64,000 bases of DNA from an uncultured Clostridia bacterium (GCA_934130595.1 CAKOYF010000005.1:19913-83912), one strand, 5' to 3'; counted from the stretch's first letter, positions 36,951 through 45,485 are shown. Program-made: numbers and translations. Notes: generated from the letters alone by a model not told the origin.

Positions 36951-38297
36951 ATGAAAAATTTAAATATAACATTTTGTAGTTTTCCTGATTTTTCAGGTAA
37001 TGCTAAAGCTATGTATGAATACATGAAAAAGAAAAGAGCTAACAACTTTAATATGGTTTGGATTGTATATAACGAAGAATCATTTAAAAAGCTAAGCAGT
37101 AAAGGGATAAAATCTATATTAATAGGAACAGATGAATTTAAAGAATATATTCCAACAACTGATATATTTTTTACAACTCAAGGAAATTTAGATGGAGATA
37201 AAACGGAAAAATCATTGTACATAGAGCTATGGCATGGAATTGGCCCAAAGCCTGTTGGATATGCTTGTAAGAATCCTAGCGCAGAGGACGTTAGAGGATA
37301 CAATAATATGAGAAAAATTTTTGACTATGTGATTTCTCCAAGTGATTTTTGGCAAACTGTTTTTTCAGCAATGTTTCATGTGGAGTGCAATAGAATTAAA
37401 AGCTTAGGAATGCCACTTTTTGATTACTTTGTACATTCTGATGGAAAGTCAAATTTATCTAAATTATTAAATACTGATGTTAGCAAATATAGTAAATTAA
37501 TAATGTATATGCCTACATATAAAAATGGGTTTAATCATAATGATGTTACAAATGTTAATGGTGAAAATGTATTTAATTTTGAAAAATATGACGAAAGAGA
37601 ATTAGACGATTATTTGAAGAAATATAACTATTTGCTTTGTGTAAAAAGGCATCCGGGAGATAATACTATATATAGTGTTAACGAAACTTCAAATATAAGA
37701 AAAATTAATGATTCTCAATTATTAGAGTTAGATTTATCTGTAAATGAAATAATAAATGCTTTTGATTTAATGATAACAGATTATTCTTCAATCGGAACCG
37801 AGTTCTTATTTTTGAAAAGACCAGTTCTTTATGCATTGGGAGATTTTGAAGAATATAATAAAAATAGAGGGATATGGTTCTCAAATATGGATTTTTGGAC
37901 AGCTGGTCCTAAAGCTGTAAATATTGAGGAACTTATAAAAGAATCACATAAATTATTGACAGATAATGAGTATTATAAAAAAGAAAGAGAAGAAAAATAC
38001 GATTTATGGTTTTCAGATTTAAAGGATGGTGGATGCGATAGAATATATAACTTTATATTTGACTCAAATAATAATATAAGGGAGGATATAAAGTACTATA
38101 AAGATCCTGAAATAGAACTAACTAAAAAGTTAACTATGTTAGAGGAAGAAAAAGCTAAAAATGATAAAGATCTAGAAGAAAGAAAAAGGGAGCTAGAATT
38201 AGTATATAATTCTAAAGGATGGAGATTTTTAGAAAATATGAGAAAAATGAAAGGTAAAATTTTATGTAAAAGCATAAAGAAAAAGAAGGAGGAATAA
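36951..38297 (+). CDS. CDP-glycerol glycerophosphotransferase family protein (TagB/TagF/TarL-like)
   Basis: A 448-residue transferase of the teichoic-acid polymerase family, which moves polyol phosphate from a CDP-polyol to a growing chain. Key blocks are LWHGIGPKPVGYA near residue 94, YMPTYKNGFN near 185, LCVKRHPGDN near 225 and ITDYSSIGTEFLFLKRPVLY near 275, containing the catalytic-type His residues of the family. The C-terminal ~60 residues form a coiled coil ending in a YNSKGWRFLENMRKMK tail common in surface-glycan transferases. The next genes probably make its CDP-linked donor. Confidence 0.9.
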   Translation: MKNLNITFCSFPDFSGNAKAMYEYMKKKRANNFNMVWIVYNEESFKKLSSKGIKSILIGTDEFKEYIPTTDIFFTTQGNLDGDKTEKSLYIELWHGIGPKPVGYACKNPSAEDVRGYNNMRKIFDYVISPSDFWQTVFSAMFHVECNRIKSLGMPLFDYFVHSDGKSNLSKLLNTDVSKYSKLIMYMPTYKNGFNHNDVTNVNGENVFNFEKYDERELDDYLKKYNYLLCVKRHPGDNTIYSVNETSNIRKINDSQLLELDLSVNEIINAFDLMITDYSSIGTEFLFLKRPVLYALGDFEEYNKNRGIWFSNMDFWTAGPKAVNIEELIKESHKLLTDNEYYKKEREEKYDLWFSDLKDGGCDRIYNFIFDSNNNIREDIKYYKDPEIELTKKLTMLEEEKAKNDKDLEERKRELELVYNSKGWRFLENMRKMKGKILCKSIKKKKEE

Positions 38298-38301
38298 TTT
38301 T

Positions 38302-39015
38302 ATGGCAAATATTGCATTACTTACAGCAGCAGGTATAGGAAGTCGTATGCACCAAGATATACCTAAGCAATTTATACATGTAAATAATAAACCAATTATA
38401 ATTTATACTTTAGAGGCATTTCAAAACCATCCTAGCATAGATTATATTATAGTAGTAACTTTAGAGTCTTGGATAGATGTTTTAAAAGCATATGCAAAGC
38501 AATTTAATATAACTAAGTTAAAATGGATTGTACCTGGAGGAAAAACAGGACAAGAATCTATAAGAAAGGGATTAGATGTGCTACATAAAGAGGCTGGTCC
38601 TGATGATGTGGTAATGGTACATGATGGAAATAGACCTTTAGTGTCATCTGAAATAATATCAGATAGCTTAGCAACTTATGCTAAACATGGATCAGCTGTT
38701 GCAGTAATTCCTTGCGTAGAAGTTGTTTTTGAAAGCGAAAATGGAAGTACTTCATGTAAGTCATTAGAAAGAGAAAAATTATATAGAACTCAAACACCAC
38801 ATACATATAAGATTTCTGAATTATATGCCGCACATTTAGAAGCAGAAAAACTAAATATAGATAATACAGCTGCCTCTTGTATGTTAATGGAAAGATTAGG
38901 TAAAACAACATATTTTTCAAAAGGATCAGAGGAAAATATAAAAATAACAACAACAGAAGATATAACATTGTTTAAGGCATTATTAAATACTGAAAAGGGT
39001 GAGTGGTTAAAGTAG
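38302..39015 (+). CDS. IspD/TarI-family cytidylyltransferase
   Basis: A 237-residue CTP transferase: TAAGIGSRMHQDIPKQFI nucleotide loop, VHDGNRPLV near 110, RTQTPHTYKISEL near 165 and NIKITTTEDITLFKALL at the C terminus. The family includes IspD (methylerythritol 4-phosphate) and TarI/Bcs1 (ribitol 5-phosphate). Because it sits between a CDP-polyol polymer transferase and an SDR, a TarI-like role making a CDP-activated polyol is more likely than isoprenoid synthesis. Sequence motifs alone do not separate the two. Its stop overlaps the next start by one base. Confidence 0.87.
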   Translation: MANIALLTAAGIGSRMHQDIPKQFIHVNNKPIIIYTLEAFQNHPSIDYIIVVTLESWIDVLKAYAKQFNITKLKWIVPGGKTGQESIRKGLDVLHKEAGPDDVVMVHDGNRPLVSSEIISDSLATYAKHGSAVAVIPCVEVVFESENGSTSCKSLEREKLYRTQTPHTYKISELYAAHLEAEKLNIDNTAASCMLMERLGKTTYFSKGSEENIKITTTEDITLFKALLNTEKGEWLK

Positions 39016-40046
39016 TGATAAAGAATATAAAATTATATCAAGAAAATATTGAAAAAGCTTTACAAAATAATAAATTTGAAGGACTTAAAAATCAATCAGT
39101 TTTAATTACTGGGGCAAATGGATTAATAGGTTCAGCTATAATAGATGTATTAAATTACTTAAATGAAAAATTAAAATATAATATAAATATAATTGCAGCT
39201 GTAAGAAATGTAAATAAAGTAAATGAAAGATTTAAAGAATATAGGGAATTAACTATTTTAGAACAAGATGTTACAAATAAAATAGAAATACCATATAAGG
39301 CAGATTATATCATTCATGCAGCAAGCAACGCACATCCTAAAGCATATTCAGAAGATCCAGTAGGAACAATGCTTGGAAACTTTTTAGGTATGAATAATGT
39401 TATGGAATATGCAAAAAGTTGCGGATGCAAAAAAGTAGAATATGTTTCTTCAGGAGAAGTATATGGTCAATCAGATATAAAAGATATTGTTTTTAATGAA
39501 GAATATATAGGAAAAGTTGATTCCACAAATCCAAGAAGTTGTTATCCATTAAGTAAATTAGCATCTGAGACTTTATGTGTATCATATAGTCAACAATTTG
39601 GCATAGAGACTGTAATAGCAAGACCATGTCATGTTTATGGACCTACACAAACAGAAAGCGACACAAGAGTATCAGCTCAATTTATAAGAAATGTTTTAGA
39701 AGATAAAGACATTGTTATGAAAAGTGAGGGATTACAAACAAGATCATACTGCTATGTAGTTGATTGTGCCACAGCAATTCTTACTATATTACTATATGGA
39801 AAAAGTGGTAATGCTTATAATGTTTCAAATAAAAACTCTATTATAACTATTAGAGAAATGGCTGATTGCATAGCTAAACAAAATAACAAAAAAGTAATTT
39901 TTGAACTTCCAACTCAAAAAGAAAAAATGGGATTTACTCCAATTACAAGAGCAGTTCTAGATAGCACTAAGTTGGAAGAGCTTGGTTGGAAAGCTTGCTG
40001 GTCTTTTGAGGACGGAATAAAACAAACTATAAATATAATGAAATAG
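39015..40046 (+). CDS. extended SDR, NAD-dependent epimerase/dehydratase
   Basis: A 343-residue extended short-chain dehydrogenase with VLITGANGLIGSAIID near residue 32, IIHAASNAHP, VSSGEVYGQ, the YPLSK catalytic pair (YxxxK) near 178, and RPCHVYGPTQTESDTRVSAQF. Closest in look to UDP-glucuronate decarboxylase and dTDP-glucose dehydratase enzymes. I prefer GTG 39015, which shares a base with the preceding stop and has GGGTGAG upstream; GTG 39003 is in frame but crowds the site. Paired with the cytidylyltransferase it may act on the polyol or sugar before or after CDP activation. TarJ, the usual ribulose-5-phosphate reductase, is a different family. Confidence 0.85.
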   Translation: MIKNIKLYQENIEKALQNNKFEGLKNQSVLITGANGLIGSAIIDVLNYLNEKLKYNINIIAAVRNVNKVNERFKEYRELTILEQDVTNKIEIPYKADYIIHAASNAHPKAYSEDPVGTMLGNFLGMNNVMEYAKSCGCKKVEYVSSGEVYGQSDIKDIVFNEEYIGKVDSTNPRSCYPLSKLASETLCVSYSQQFGIETVIARPCHVYGPTQTESDTRVSAQFIRNVLEDKDIVMKSEGLQTRSYCYVVDCATAILTILLYGKSGNAYNVSNKNSIITIREMADCIAKQNNKKVIFELPTQKEKMGFTPITRAVLDSTKLEELGWKACWSFEDGIKQTINIMK

Positions 40047-40072
40047 TCTAAAAATATTATGTAAATTTAAGT

Positions 40073-40108
40073 AAATAAAGTCAATGTTATTGACTTTATT
40101 TTTTTTTA
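40073..40108 (+). terminator. intrinsic terminator of the polysaccharide locus
   Basis: A 12-bp stem (AAATAAAGTCAA / TTGACTTTATTT), loop TGTTA, then a run of T. Confidence 0.9.
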
Positions 40109-40118
40109 AGTATATAAT
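40090..40118 (+). promoter_or_regulatory. promoter nested in the terminator stem
   Basis: TTGACT (40090-40095), 17 bases, TATAAT (40113-40118). The -35 box is the first half of the terminator's descending stem. It serves the 40154 and 40303 genes. Confidence 0.65.
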
Positions 40119-40153
40119 TTTATTATAAGAGGTATGTATAGGAGGTTGATTGC

Positions 40154-40285
40154 ATGACAATTGATGAAGCACAAAAAGAATTTGAATTATTACAAAAAGA
40201 TATAAAAGGTTTTAAAGAAGAAGTTGAAGTAGATGCTCACATGGAGTTCGTTAACTATTTAAAACAATATGTAAATAAATATTAA
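40154..40285 (+). CDS. 43-residue acidic ORF
   Basis: Small ORF with AGGAGGT seven bases before its ATG and a promoter just upstream. The product is charged and probably helical (MTIDEAQKEFELLQKDIKGF then EEVEVDAHMEF). It has no membrane span and matches no family I know. It stops 17 bases before the 530-residue coiled-coil gene, so the two are co-expressed and may interact. The strong ribosome site makes a true small protein likely. Confidence 0.65.
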   Translation: MTIDEAQKEFELLQKDIKGFKEEVEVDAHMEFVNYLKQYVNKY

Positions 40286-40302
40286 AAAAAGGGGGAGAAA
40301 AA

Positions 40303-41895
40303 ATGCCAGAAGTAACAAAAGAAAACGTTACACCAGATGTTGCAAAAGAAGCAGCAGAACTAAAAAGTAATACTAAAAAGGATAGAAACAATATCGAAAA
40401 CGTATTAAAAAAAGCAGACGACCAAATGAAAGCTAAAAAACAGGAGCTATATTTTGAAAAGCTAAATGCAGAACTAAAAGAGAAAGATGTAAAGAAAGAA
40501 ATATCTTCATACGATGACTTAACAGTAGAACAAAGAAGAGAATTAGAAGCATTTCAAATTCCTGATGCAGAAGTTGAAAAAATGGTAGATGCAACAGCTA
40601 CAGAAATCCAAGATATTACTACACAAAGAAATGATGAAATTAATAGCTTTGAAGACAAGATTCAACAATTATATGATGAAGCACAAAAAAATGTTGAAAG
40701 AATAAATAATGAGCTTCAAAATCCAGATTTAAAAGAAGAAGAAAAAGCAGATCTTCAAGAAGAACTAGGTAAATGGGAAGATCTTATGAATCAAATTGGG
40801 CCAGAAAAAGGATCACAATCACCTATTAGAAAAGAATTAACTTCAGCTATAAAAAATCATGATGAAGCAAGAATGAATGGCGTTAGAGGAATGACTATGA
40901 TTTATCCTAAAGAAAAAGTATATGATAATGATAAAGTAAAGAAAATCATTCCAGAAAATCAAAGAGAAGCAATAGCTAAAGAAGAAGCTGAAAAATCTGA
41001 AAAAGAAAAATCAGGAGAAGAAGGAAAAGAAAAAAATGGAGCTGCCAAATCAGGAAATGCACCTAAAACAGCAGAAAATGGTCAAAGCCCAGCATCAACT
41101 GCTGCACCACAAGAAGCTGAAATAGGAGCTGAAGGAGCTTTACAACCAGACTTTCTTACAATGCTTGGATATAATCCAGATAATGTAATGAATTTTGAAA
41201 ATTCAAGTGCAATTTTAGAAAAATTTGCTGATGGATTTACAGACAAAGCAAGACTTGAAATGTTAAATGATCCAGCTACTAAAAAAGTATTATTAGATGC
41301 TTTAAAAATAACTGGCAAAAATTTAAATCCAAGAAAATCAAGATTATTTAATGATACTAGAGATAGAATTCTAAGACTTGCTAAAGGTCCTATGATGGAA
41401 ATGGCTTTAAGAGATTTAAATATTGAAAATCCTGAAAACGTAAAAAAAGAATTTAATAATGCTGTTAAAGTGTATAACAATCAAAGAAGTGGACTAGAAA
41501 GACAATTAGAAGATGCAAGCTTATCTGATGAACAAAAAGATGCTATAGCTCAACAAATTGAAGATTTAGATAATAAATATCAATCTATAAGAAATGTTGC
41601 AGATTTCCAAAAAGCTAGTGGTAAGATAAAAACTATAAGAACAAGAATAATTAGCTTTAAAGATGCAATATTATCAAAAGACACATATTCTCAAACTGTT
41701 AAAGCAATAGGTGAAGGAGTATCTTCAAAAGTTAGAGGAGATGAAAAATCACAAGCAGATAATGAATTTATGTCTAATATGCGATCAAAAACTAACAGTA
41801 TAGAAGAGCAAGAGAAAGCTTCAGTAGCAAGAGAACAACAAGAAAGAGAAGTAAAAGAAACAAAAGCAAAAGAAGTAGATTCTCAACAAAGATAA
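40303..41895 (+). CDS. large hydrophilic coiled-coil protein, function unknown
   Basis: A 530-residue cytoplasmic-looking protein without signal peptide or membrane span. Residues ~20-165 are highly charged helices with heptad character (IQQLYDEAQKNVERINNELQ), residues ~230-275 are a Glu/Lys/Ala/Ser/Pro-rich linker, and residues ~280-480 form a more ordered helical domain (LTMLGYNPDNVMNFENSSAI, FNDTRDRILRLAKGPMMEMA). The last 40 residues are again Glu/Lys/Gln-rich. I do not recognise it. GGGGGAG precedes the ATG, and it has its own promoter and terminator. A scaffold or structural role is only a guess. Confidence 0.8.
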   Translation: MPEVTKENVTPDVAKEAAELKSNTKKDRNNIENVLKKADDQMKAKKQELYFEKLNAELKEKDVKKEISSYDDLTVEQRRELEAFQIPDAEVEKMVDATATEIQDITTQRNDEINSFEDKIQQLYDEAQKNVERINNELQNPDLKEEEKADLQEELGKWEDLMNQIGPEKGSQSPIRKELTSAIKNHDEARMNGVRGMTMIYPKEKVYDNDKVKKIIPENQREAIAKEEAEKSEKEKSGEEGKEKNGAAKSGNAPKTAENGQSPASTAAPQEAEIGAEGALQPDFLTMLGYNPDNVMNFENSSAILEKFADGFTDKARLEMLNDPATKKVLLDALKITGKNLNPRKSRLFNDTRDRILRLAKGPMMEMALRDLNIENPENVKKEFNNAVKVYNNQRSGLERQLEDASLSDEQKDAIAQQIEDLDNKYQSIRNVADFQKASGKIKTIRTRIISFKDAILSKDTYSQTVKAIGEGVSSKVRGDEKSQADNEFMSNMRSKTNSIEEQEKASVAREQQEREVKETKAKEVDSQQR

Positions 41896-41906
41896 ACTAA
41901 ATTATT

Positions 41907-41938
41907 AAGTACATACTAAAAAAGTATGTACTTTTTTA
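41907..41938 (+). terminator. intrinsic terminator after the coiled-coil gene
   Basis: Perfect 10-bp stem AAGTACATAC / GTATGTACTT, loop TAAAAAA, tail of T. Confidence 0.9.
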
Positions 41939-41988
41939 GTGTCTTTATGTTAAAATGTATAGTATAAGAGAAAATGAGGGATGATGAG

Positions 41989-42726
41989 ATGAATAAAACA
42001 GTAATAATAACAGGAGCTGCTAAAGGAATAGGAAGAGCAATAGCAAAAGATTTTGCTTATTCTGGATACAATGTATGTATTAATTATAATTCTTCTGAAA
42101 AAGAAGCAAAAGAATTATGTGAAGAATTAGCCAAAAACGGTTGTAGCGTAATAATATATAAAGCAGATATAACAGATAGAAATCAAGTAGACAAAATGGT
42201 TGAATATGTAATTGGTACTTTTGGAAATATTGATGTACTTGTAAATAATGCTGGTATCAGTGAATATAAATTATTTATAGATATTAATGAAGAAGATTTA
42301 CAAAGAATGTTAAATGTGAATATAATGGGAACATTTAATACTACTCAATCTGTTTTGAAAAAATCAATGATTCCACGTAAAGACGGAACAATTATAAACA
42401 TATCTTCTATATGGGGAATGGTTGGTGCATCTTTGGAAGTGGCATATTCAACATCTAAGGCTGCAATTATTGGAATGAGCAAAGCACTTGCAAAAGAGCT
42501 TGCGCCTTCAAATATAACTGTAAATGTAGTTGCACCTGGTGCTATTTCAACAGACATGCTTGCTACACTATCAGATGAAGATATGAAAGTATTAACAGAA
42601 GAAATACCTCTTGGAAAGATAGGGGCAGTAGAAGATGTGGCAGCAACAGTTAAATTTTTAGCTTCATATGAAGCAAGATATATAACAGGACAAGTAATAA
42701 GTCCAAATGGAGGATTAGTTATATAA
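41989..42726 (+). CDS. FabG-like short-chain dehydrogenase
   Basis: A classical SDR of 245 residues: IITGAAKGIGRAIAKDFA cofactor loop, VLVNNAGIS, IINISSIWGMVG with catalytic Ser, AYSTSKAAIIGMSKALAKEL (YxxxK) and VVAPGAISTDM. It could be 3-oxoacyl-ACP reductase (FabG), but it is isolated from fatty-acid genes, and the SSIWG...GAS(x)EVAYS segment is also typical of the EF-P 5-aminopentanone reductase (YmfI) group. I cannot decide between them. ATG 41989 is chosen because GAGGG lies about 8 bases upstream; an ATG at 41974 is in frame. Confidence 0.87.
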   Translation: MNKTVIITGAAKGIGRAIAKDFAYSGYNVCINYNSSEKEAKELCEELAKNGCSVIIYKADITDRNQVDKMVEYVIGTFGNIDVLVNNAGISEYKLFIDINEEDLQRMLNVNIMGTFNTTQSVLKKSMIPRKDGTIINISSIWGMVGASLEVAYSTSKAAIIGMSKALAKELAPSNITVNVVAPGAISTDMLATLSDEDMKVLTEEIPLGKIGAVEDVAATVKFLASYEARYITGQVISPNGGLVI

Positions 42727-42735
42727 AAACAAAGT

Positions 42736-42776
42736 AAGGATAAAATAGAGTTAAAGAACTCATTTTATCCTTATTT
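42736..42776. terminator. bidirectional terminator between convergent genes
   Basis: AAGGATAAAAT(A)GAGTT pairs with AACTCATTTTATCCTT around an AAAG loop. T-run on the + side; A-rich flank upstream serves the minus strand. It separates the SDR gene from the small minus-strand gene. Confidence 0.85.
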
Positions 42777-42998
42777 TTAATTGTTGCTATTAGTTAATTT
42801 TTCGTATTCTTTTAATTTTATTTTATATTCTAGCACTTGAGTTAAATATCTGTAATACATGTATTGTTGTTCGTAATACATCATTGGATTTGCAACAGTA
42901 TCCATCATTGGATCTATGTTTTGTTGCATATTAGGATTGTTTGTAATTTGTTGTGTATTAAAGTTATACGGATCGAAAAAAGGTTGATTTTTATCCAT
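42777..42998 (-). CDS. 73-residue Met/Tyr/Asn/Gln-rich protein
   Basis: A minus-strand gene starting at ATG 42998 with a near-perfect AAGGAGGTGA five bases upstream. The product is low in complexity: an N-terminal half rich in Asn, Gln and Met (NTQQITNNPNMQQN, MMYYEQQYMYYRYL) and a charged C-terminal helix. The composition recalls small spore-coat proteins, and the neighbouring gene is a YlbJ sporulation protein, so a spore role is a reasonable guess. No family is recognised. It is too distant (125 bases) from ylbJ to assume one transcript. Confidence 0.65.
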   Translation of the reverse strand: MDKNQPFFDPYNFNTQQITNNPNMQQNIDPMMDTVANPMMYYEQQYMYYRYLTQVLEYKIKLKEYEKLTNSNN

Positions 42999-43056
42999 TT
43001 TTATCACCTCCTTAAAATTTCATGAATAAAAATTATACTATTGTATATAATATTAG

Positions 43057-43139
43057 TGTAGACTTAAAGTTTACCCCCCCTTCTTTAATTTATATATAGT
43101 AACTTGAAATATATTAAAATTTTCAAGTTACTTTTTTTA
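43057..43139 (+). ncRNA. candidate C-rich small RNA on the + strand
   Basis: This intergenic stretch between two minus-strand genes holds a run of seven C (43074-43080) followed by TTCTTT, then a terminator-like hairpin: AGTAACTTGAAA (43098-43109) pairs with TTTCAAGTTACT (43121-43132) and T7 follows on the + strand. TATAAT at 43046-43051 could be its -10 element, though no clear -35 is seen. The C run is complementary to Shine-Dalgarno sequences, as in known firmicute regulatory RNAs. The hairpin could instead serve ylbJ, but the minus-strand side lacks a T-run. Confidence 0.35.
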
Positions 43140-44178
43140 TTATAGAAGAAAAGATAAATAAACATGATGCTATTATTAAAAAGTATGAAGCAGAATTAAA
43201 GTTTGGCAATATGTTACTTCTGCCTACATTTGTATTGCATATGTTTAAGAGCATATATGTTATAATGGCAGAAAGTACGCCTTGAATAAATTTATATTTA
43301 ATAATATGCCATATTTTTATACCAGACTTATATATACATGAGTATATTTGAAAGATAATAGATAATCCGCTAAAAGATAGCATAAATGATATAGCAGCTA
43401 TTAGTATATTAAAGTTATAATCTGTATTTAAATATAACAATCTAGTTCCATTTGTAACTTCAAATAATGGAGAAATTATATATATAATATTTGAAGAAAC
43501 GTTAAAGTTTAGCAATATTTTTTCTATAGCAGAAAAAAGTAAGTTGAAAATAAGTATAAAACCAAGTATATTTCCAAGTGTAATAAAAGTAGATTTTATA
43601 GATGTATCAATAATTTCAAATACACTTTTATGTAACTTTTTGTCTATATCTTTGTTAAAACTATTTGAATTTTTAACATTTTCGTGTATAATATCATTGT
43701 AGAAAAAATTAAAAGTACAAATTATTATGGCGGATACATAGTGGCTAATAAGTAGGAGTAGTCCTAATGTGATATTGTTTAACACGCATAATCCTATTGT
43801 TGACATTATAAAAATCGGATTACAATTATTTGCAAATGACATTAAAAAACGTGTTTGCTTTTTACTTAAATTTCCTTGTGAGTATAAGGCGTAAGTAGCT
43901 TTAGCTCCCATAGGATATCCACATAGAAACCCTATAAATCCGGCATACAAAATATAACCATATTTTTTAGAAAATTTTGTTATTAAAGATGCAGTATCAC
44001 TTAAAATTAATATGTTTGTAAATAATATAAATGGAAAAAGTGATGGCATAACTGATTCTAGAAAAACAGATATGGTATTTTTTATGCATAGATAATTTGT
44101 CTTTTGAAAAGCAAAAATTGTCAAAAGACAAAAAGAAAGCAAGAATATTTTAAAAAATGTATTATTTAGTTTAATCAT
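43123..44178 (-). CDS. ylbJ: YlbJ-like sporulation integral membrane protein
   Basis: A 351-residue protein with about eight spans and the nucleoside-recognition (Gate) layout of YlbJ: FLESVMPSLFPFILFTNILI near residue 38, GFLCGYPMGAKATYAL near 78, FANNCNPIFIMSTIG near 108 and a repeated half from residue ~200. In Bacillus YlbJ is made under sigma-E and is needed for a mature spore; the transported substrate is unknown. Only 30 bases separate its start from the divergent 44209 gene, and its ribosome site is weak. Its stop codon lies inside the 43098-43132 hairpin. Confidence 0.85.
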   Translation of the reverse strand: MIKLNNTFFKIFLLSFCLLTIFAFQKTNYLCIKNTISVFLESVMPSLFPFILFTNILILSDTASLITKFSKKYGYILYAGFIGFLCGYPMGAKATYALYSQGNLSKKQTRFLMSFANNCNPIFIMSTIGLCVLNNITLGLLLLISHYVSAIIICTFNFFYNDIIHENVKNSNSFNKDIDKKLHKSVFEIIDTSIKSTFITLGNILGFILIFNLLFSAIEKILLNFNVSSNIIYIISPLFEVTNGTRLLYLNTDYNFNILIAAISFMLSFSGLSIIFQIYSCIYKSGIKIWHIIKYKFIQGVLSAIITYMLLNICNTNVGRSNILPNFNSASYFLIIASCLFIFSSIIKKVT

Positions 44179-44208
44179 AATAATACTTATGAAGAAGGAG
44201 AGTAGAAT

Positions 44209-45078
44209 ATGCGCTATAGCAAAAAGTTAACAGATTATGAATTGCTTGACATGGCAAATGGTGAAAAACTTGAAAGATGGGGCAAATATATATTAATAAG
44301 ACCAGATCCACAAATAGTATGGCCAAACAAAACTAACCCTAAACTATGGAATCAAGCTCATGCAAGATATATTAGAAGTACAACTGGTGGAGGACATTGG
44401 GAAAAACTAAAAAAGATGAATGATAGTTGGAGTATAAATTATGAAAAATTAATATTTAATCTAAAGCCTATGGGATTTAAACACACAGGACTTTTTCCTG
44501 AGCAATCTGTAAACTGGGATTACATGATAGATAAAATTTCTAAAGAAACAAAAAAAGGAAGAAATATAAAAGTATTAAATCTTTTTGCTTATACAGGTGG
44601 AGCAACAGTTGCATGTGCATATGCTGGAGCAAGTGTATGTCATGTTGATTCATCACAAGGAATGACAAATTGGGCAAAAGAAAATCTTGCATCAAGTGGA
44701 CTTAAAGAAAGACCAGTAAGATTTTTAGTAGATGATGTTATTAAGTTTGTTAAAAGAGAAATTAGAAGAAACAATAAATATGATTGTATTATAATGGATC
44801 CACCATCTTATGGAAGAGGAAAAAATGGTGAAGTTTGGAATATAGAAAAGAATATATATGAACTTATTGAGCTATGCGGACAACTTTTATCTGATGATGC
44901 ATTATTTATGATAGTAAACACATATACTGGCGGACTTTCAGGTACTATAATATCAAATGTAATAAAGCATGCTGTAAAAAGAGAAAAAGTTAATATATCA
45001 TTTGATGAAATTGGACTAAAGCAAAAAAATAGTGAAGAATTTTTACCATGTGGTATAACAACAATATGTGAATTTTAG
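44209..45078 (+). CDS. class I SAM-dependent methyltransferase, RlmI/RlmK-like
   Basis: A 289-residue methyltransferase with motif I NLFAYTGGATVACAYAGA near residue 122, SSQGMTNWAKENLASSGL, VRFLVDDVIKFV, and catalytic IIMDPPSYGRG near 195. The C-terminal half matches the RlmI/RlmK type of 23S rRNA methyltransferases, and the N-terminal part is a short KLERWGKYILIRPDPQIVW-type lead without a PUA domain. The target nucleotide is not deducible. GAAGGAGAG precedes the ATG. Its promoter must lie within the start of ylbJ on the other strand. Confidence 0.87.
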   Translation: MRYSKKLTDYELLDMANGEKLERWGKYILIRPDPQIVWPNKTNPKLWNQAHARYIRSTTGGGHWEKLKKMNDSWSINYEKLIFNLKPMGFKHTGLFPEQSVNWDYMIDKISKETKKGRNIKVLNLFAYTGGATVACAYAGASVCHVDSSQGMTNWAKENLASSGLKERPVRFLVDDVIKFVKREIRRNNKYDCIIMDPPSYGRGKNGEVWNIEKNIYELIELCGQLLSDDALFMIVNTYTGGLSGTIISNVIKHAVKREKVNISFDEIGLKQKNSEEFLPCGITTICEF

Positions 45079-45111
45079 CAGATAAAATTGAAGATTATGT
45101 ATTTATAGATA

Positions 45112-45140
45112 TTTACAAATATTAAAAAATATTATATAAT
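45112..45140 (+). promoter_or_regulatory. promoter of rpoZ
   Basis: TTTACA (45112-45117), 17 bases, TATAAT (45135-45140), 32 bases before the rpoZ start. Confidence 0.68.
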
Positions 45141-45171
45141 ATTAATTATAATTTTGAAGGGGGAAAACAAA

Positions 45172-45480
45172 ATGTTATCAAAACCAAACGTTAAAGAAAT
45201 AATACCAAAGGTAGGAAACAGATATCAATCTGTTTTAGCAATAGCTAAAAGAGCAAGAAAACTTGAAGCAGATAGAGCAGAAAAATATAATCAAAACAAA
45301 GATAAAATTAAAGAAGGAAAAGAAGATTATTCAGAATATGTTTTTGATGCAGTAGATAGAGCCGCAAAAGAGATTACTGAAGGAAAAATCTATGTAAAAA
45401 TAAATGGTGAATATGCAGTTACACCAGAAGCTGAACTAGAAAAAGAGATAAGACAAGCGCAAGAAGCAAATAAGGAGTAG
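45172..45480 (+). CDS. rpoZ: RNA polymerase omega subunit
   Basis: A 102-residue protein with the omega layout: NRYQSVLAIAKRARKLEADR (helix contacting beta-prime, usually SRYxLVxxxAKRAR) and later DAVDRAAKEITEGKIYVK. Omega aids assembly of RNA polymerase. In most Firmicutes rpoZ lies between gmk and coaBC/priA; here it precedes a kinase-like gene and priA, preserving most of that neighbourhood. ATG 45172 has AAGGGGG eight bases upstream. An earlier in-frame TTG at 45154 lies before the ribosome site. Confidence 0.86.
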   Translation: MLSKPNVKEIIPKVGNRYQSVLAIAKRARKLEADRAEKYNQNKDKIKEGKEDYSEYVFDAVDRAAKEITEGKIYVKINGEYAVTPEAELEKEIRQAQEANKE

Positions 45481-45485
45481 GTTTT

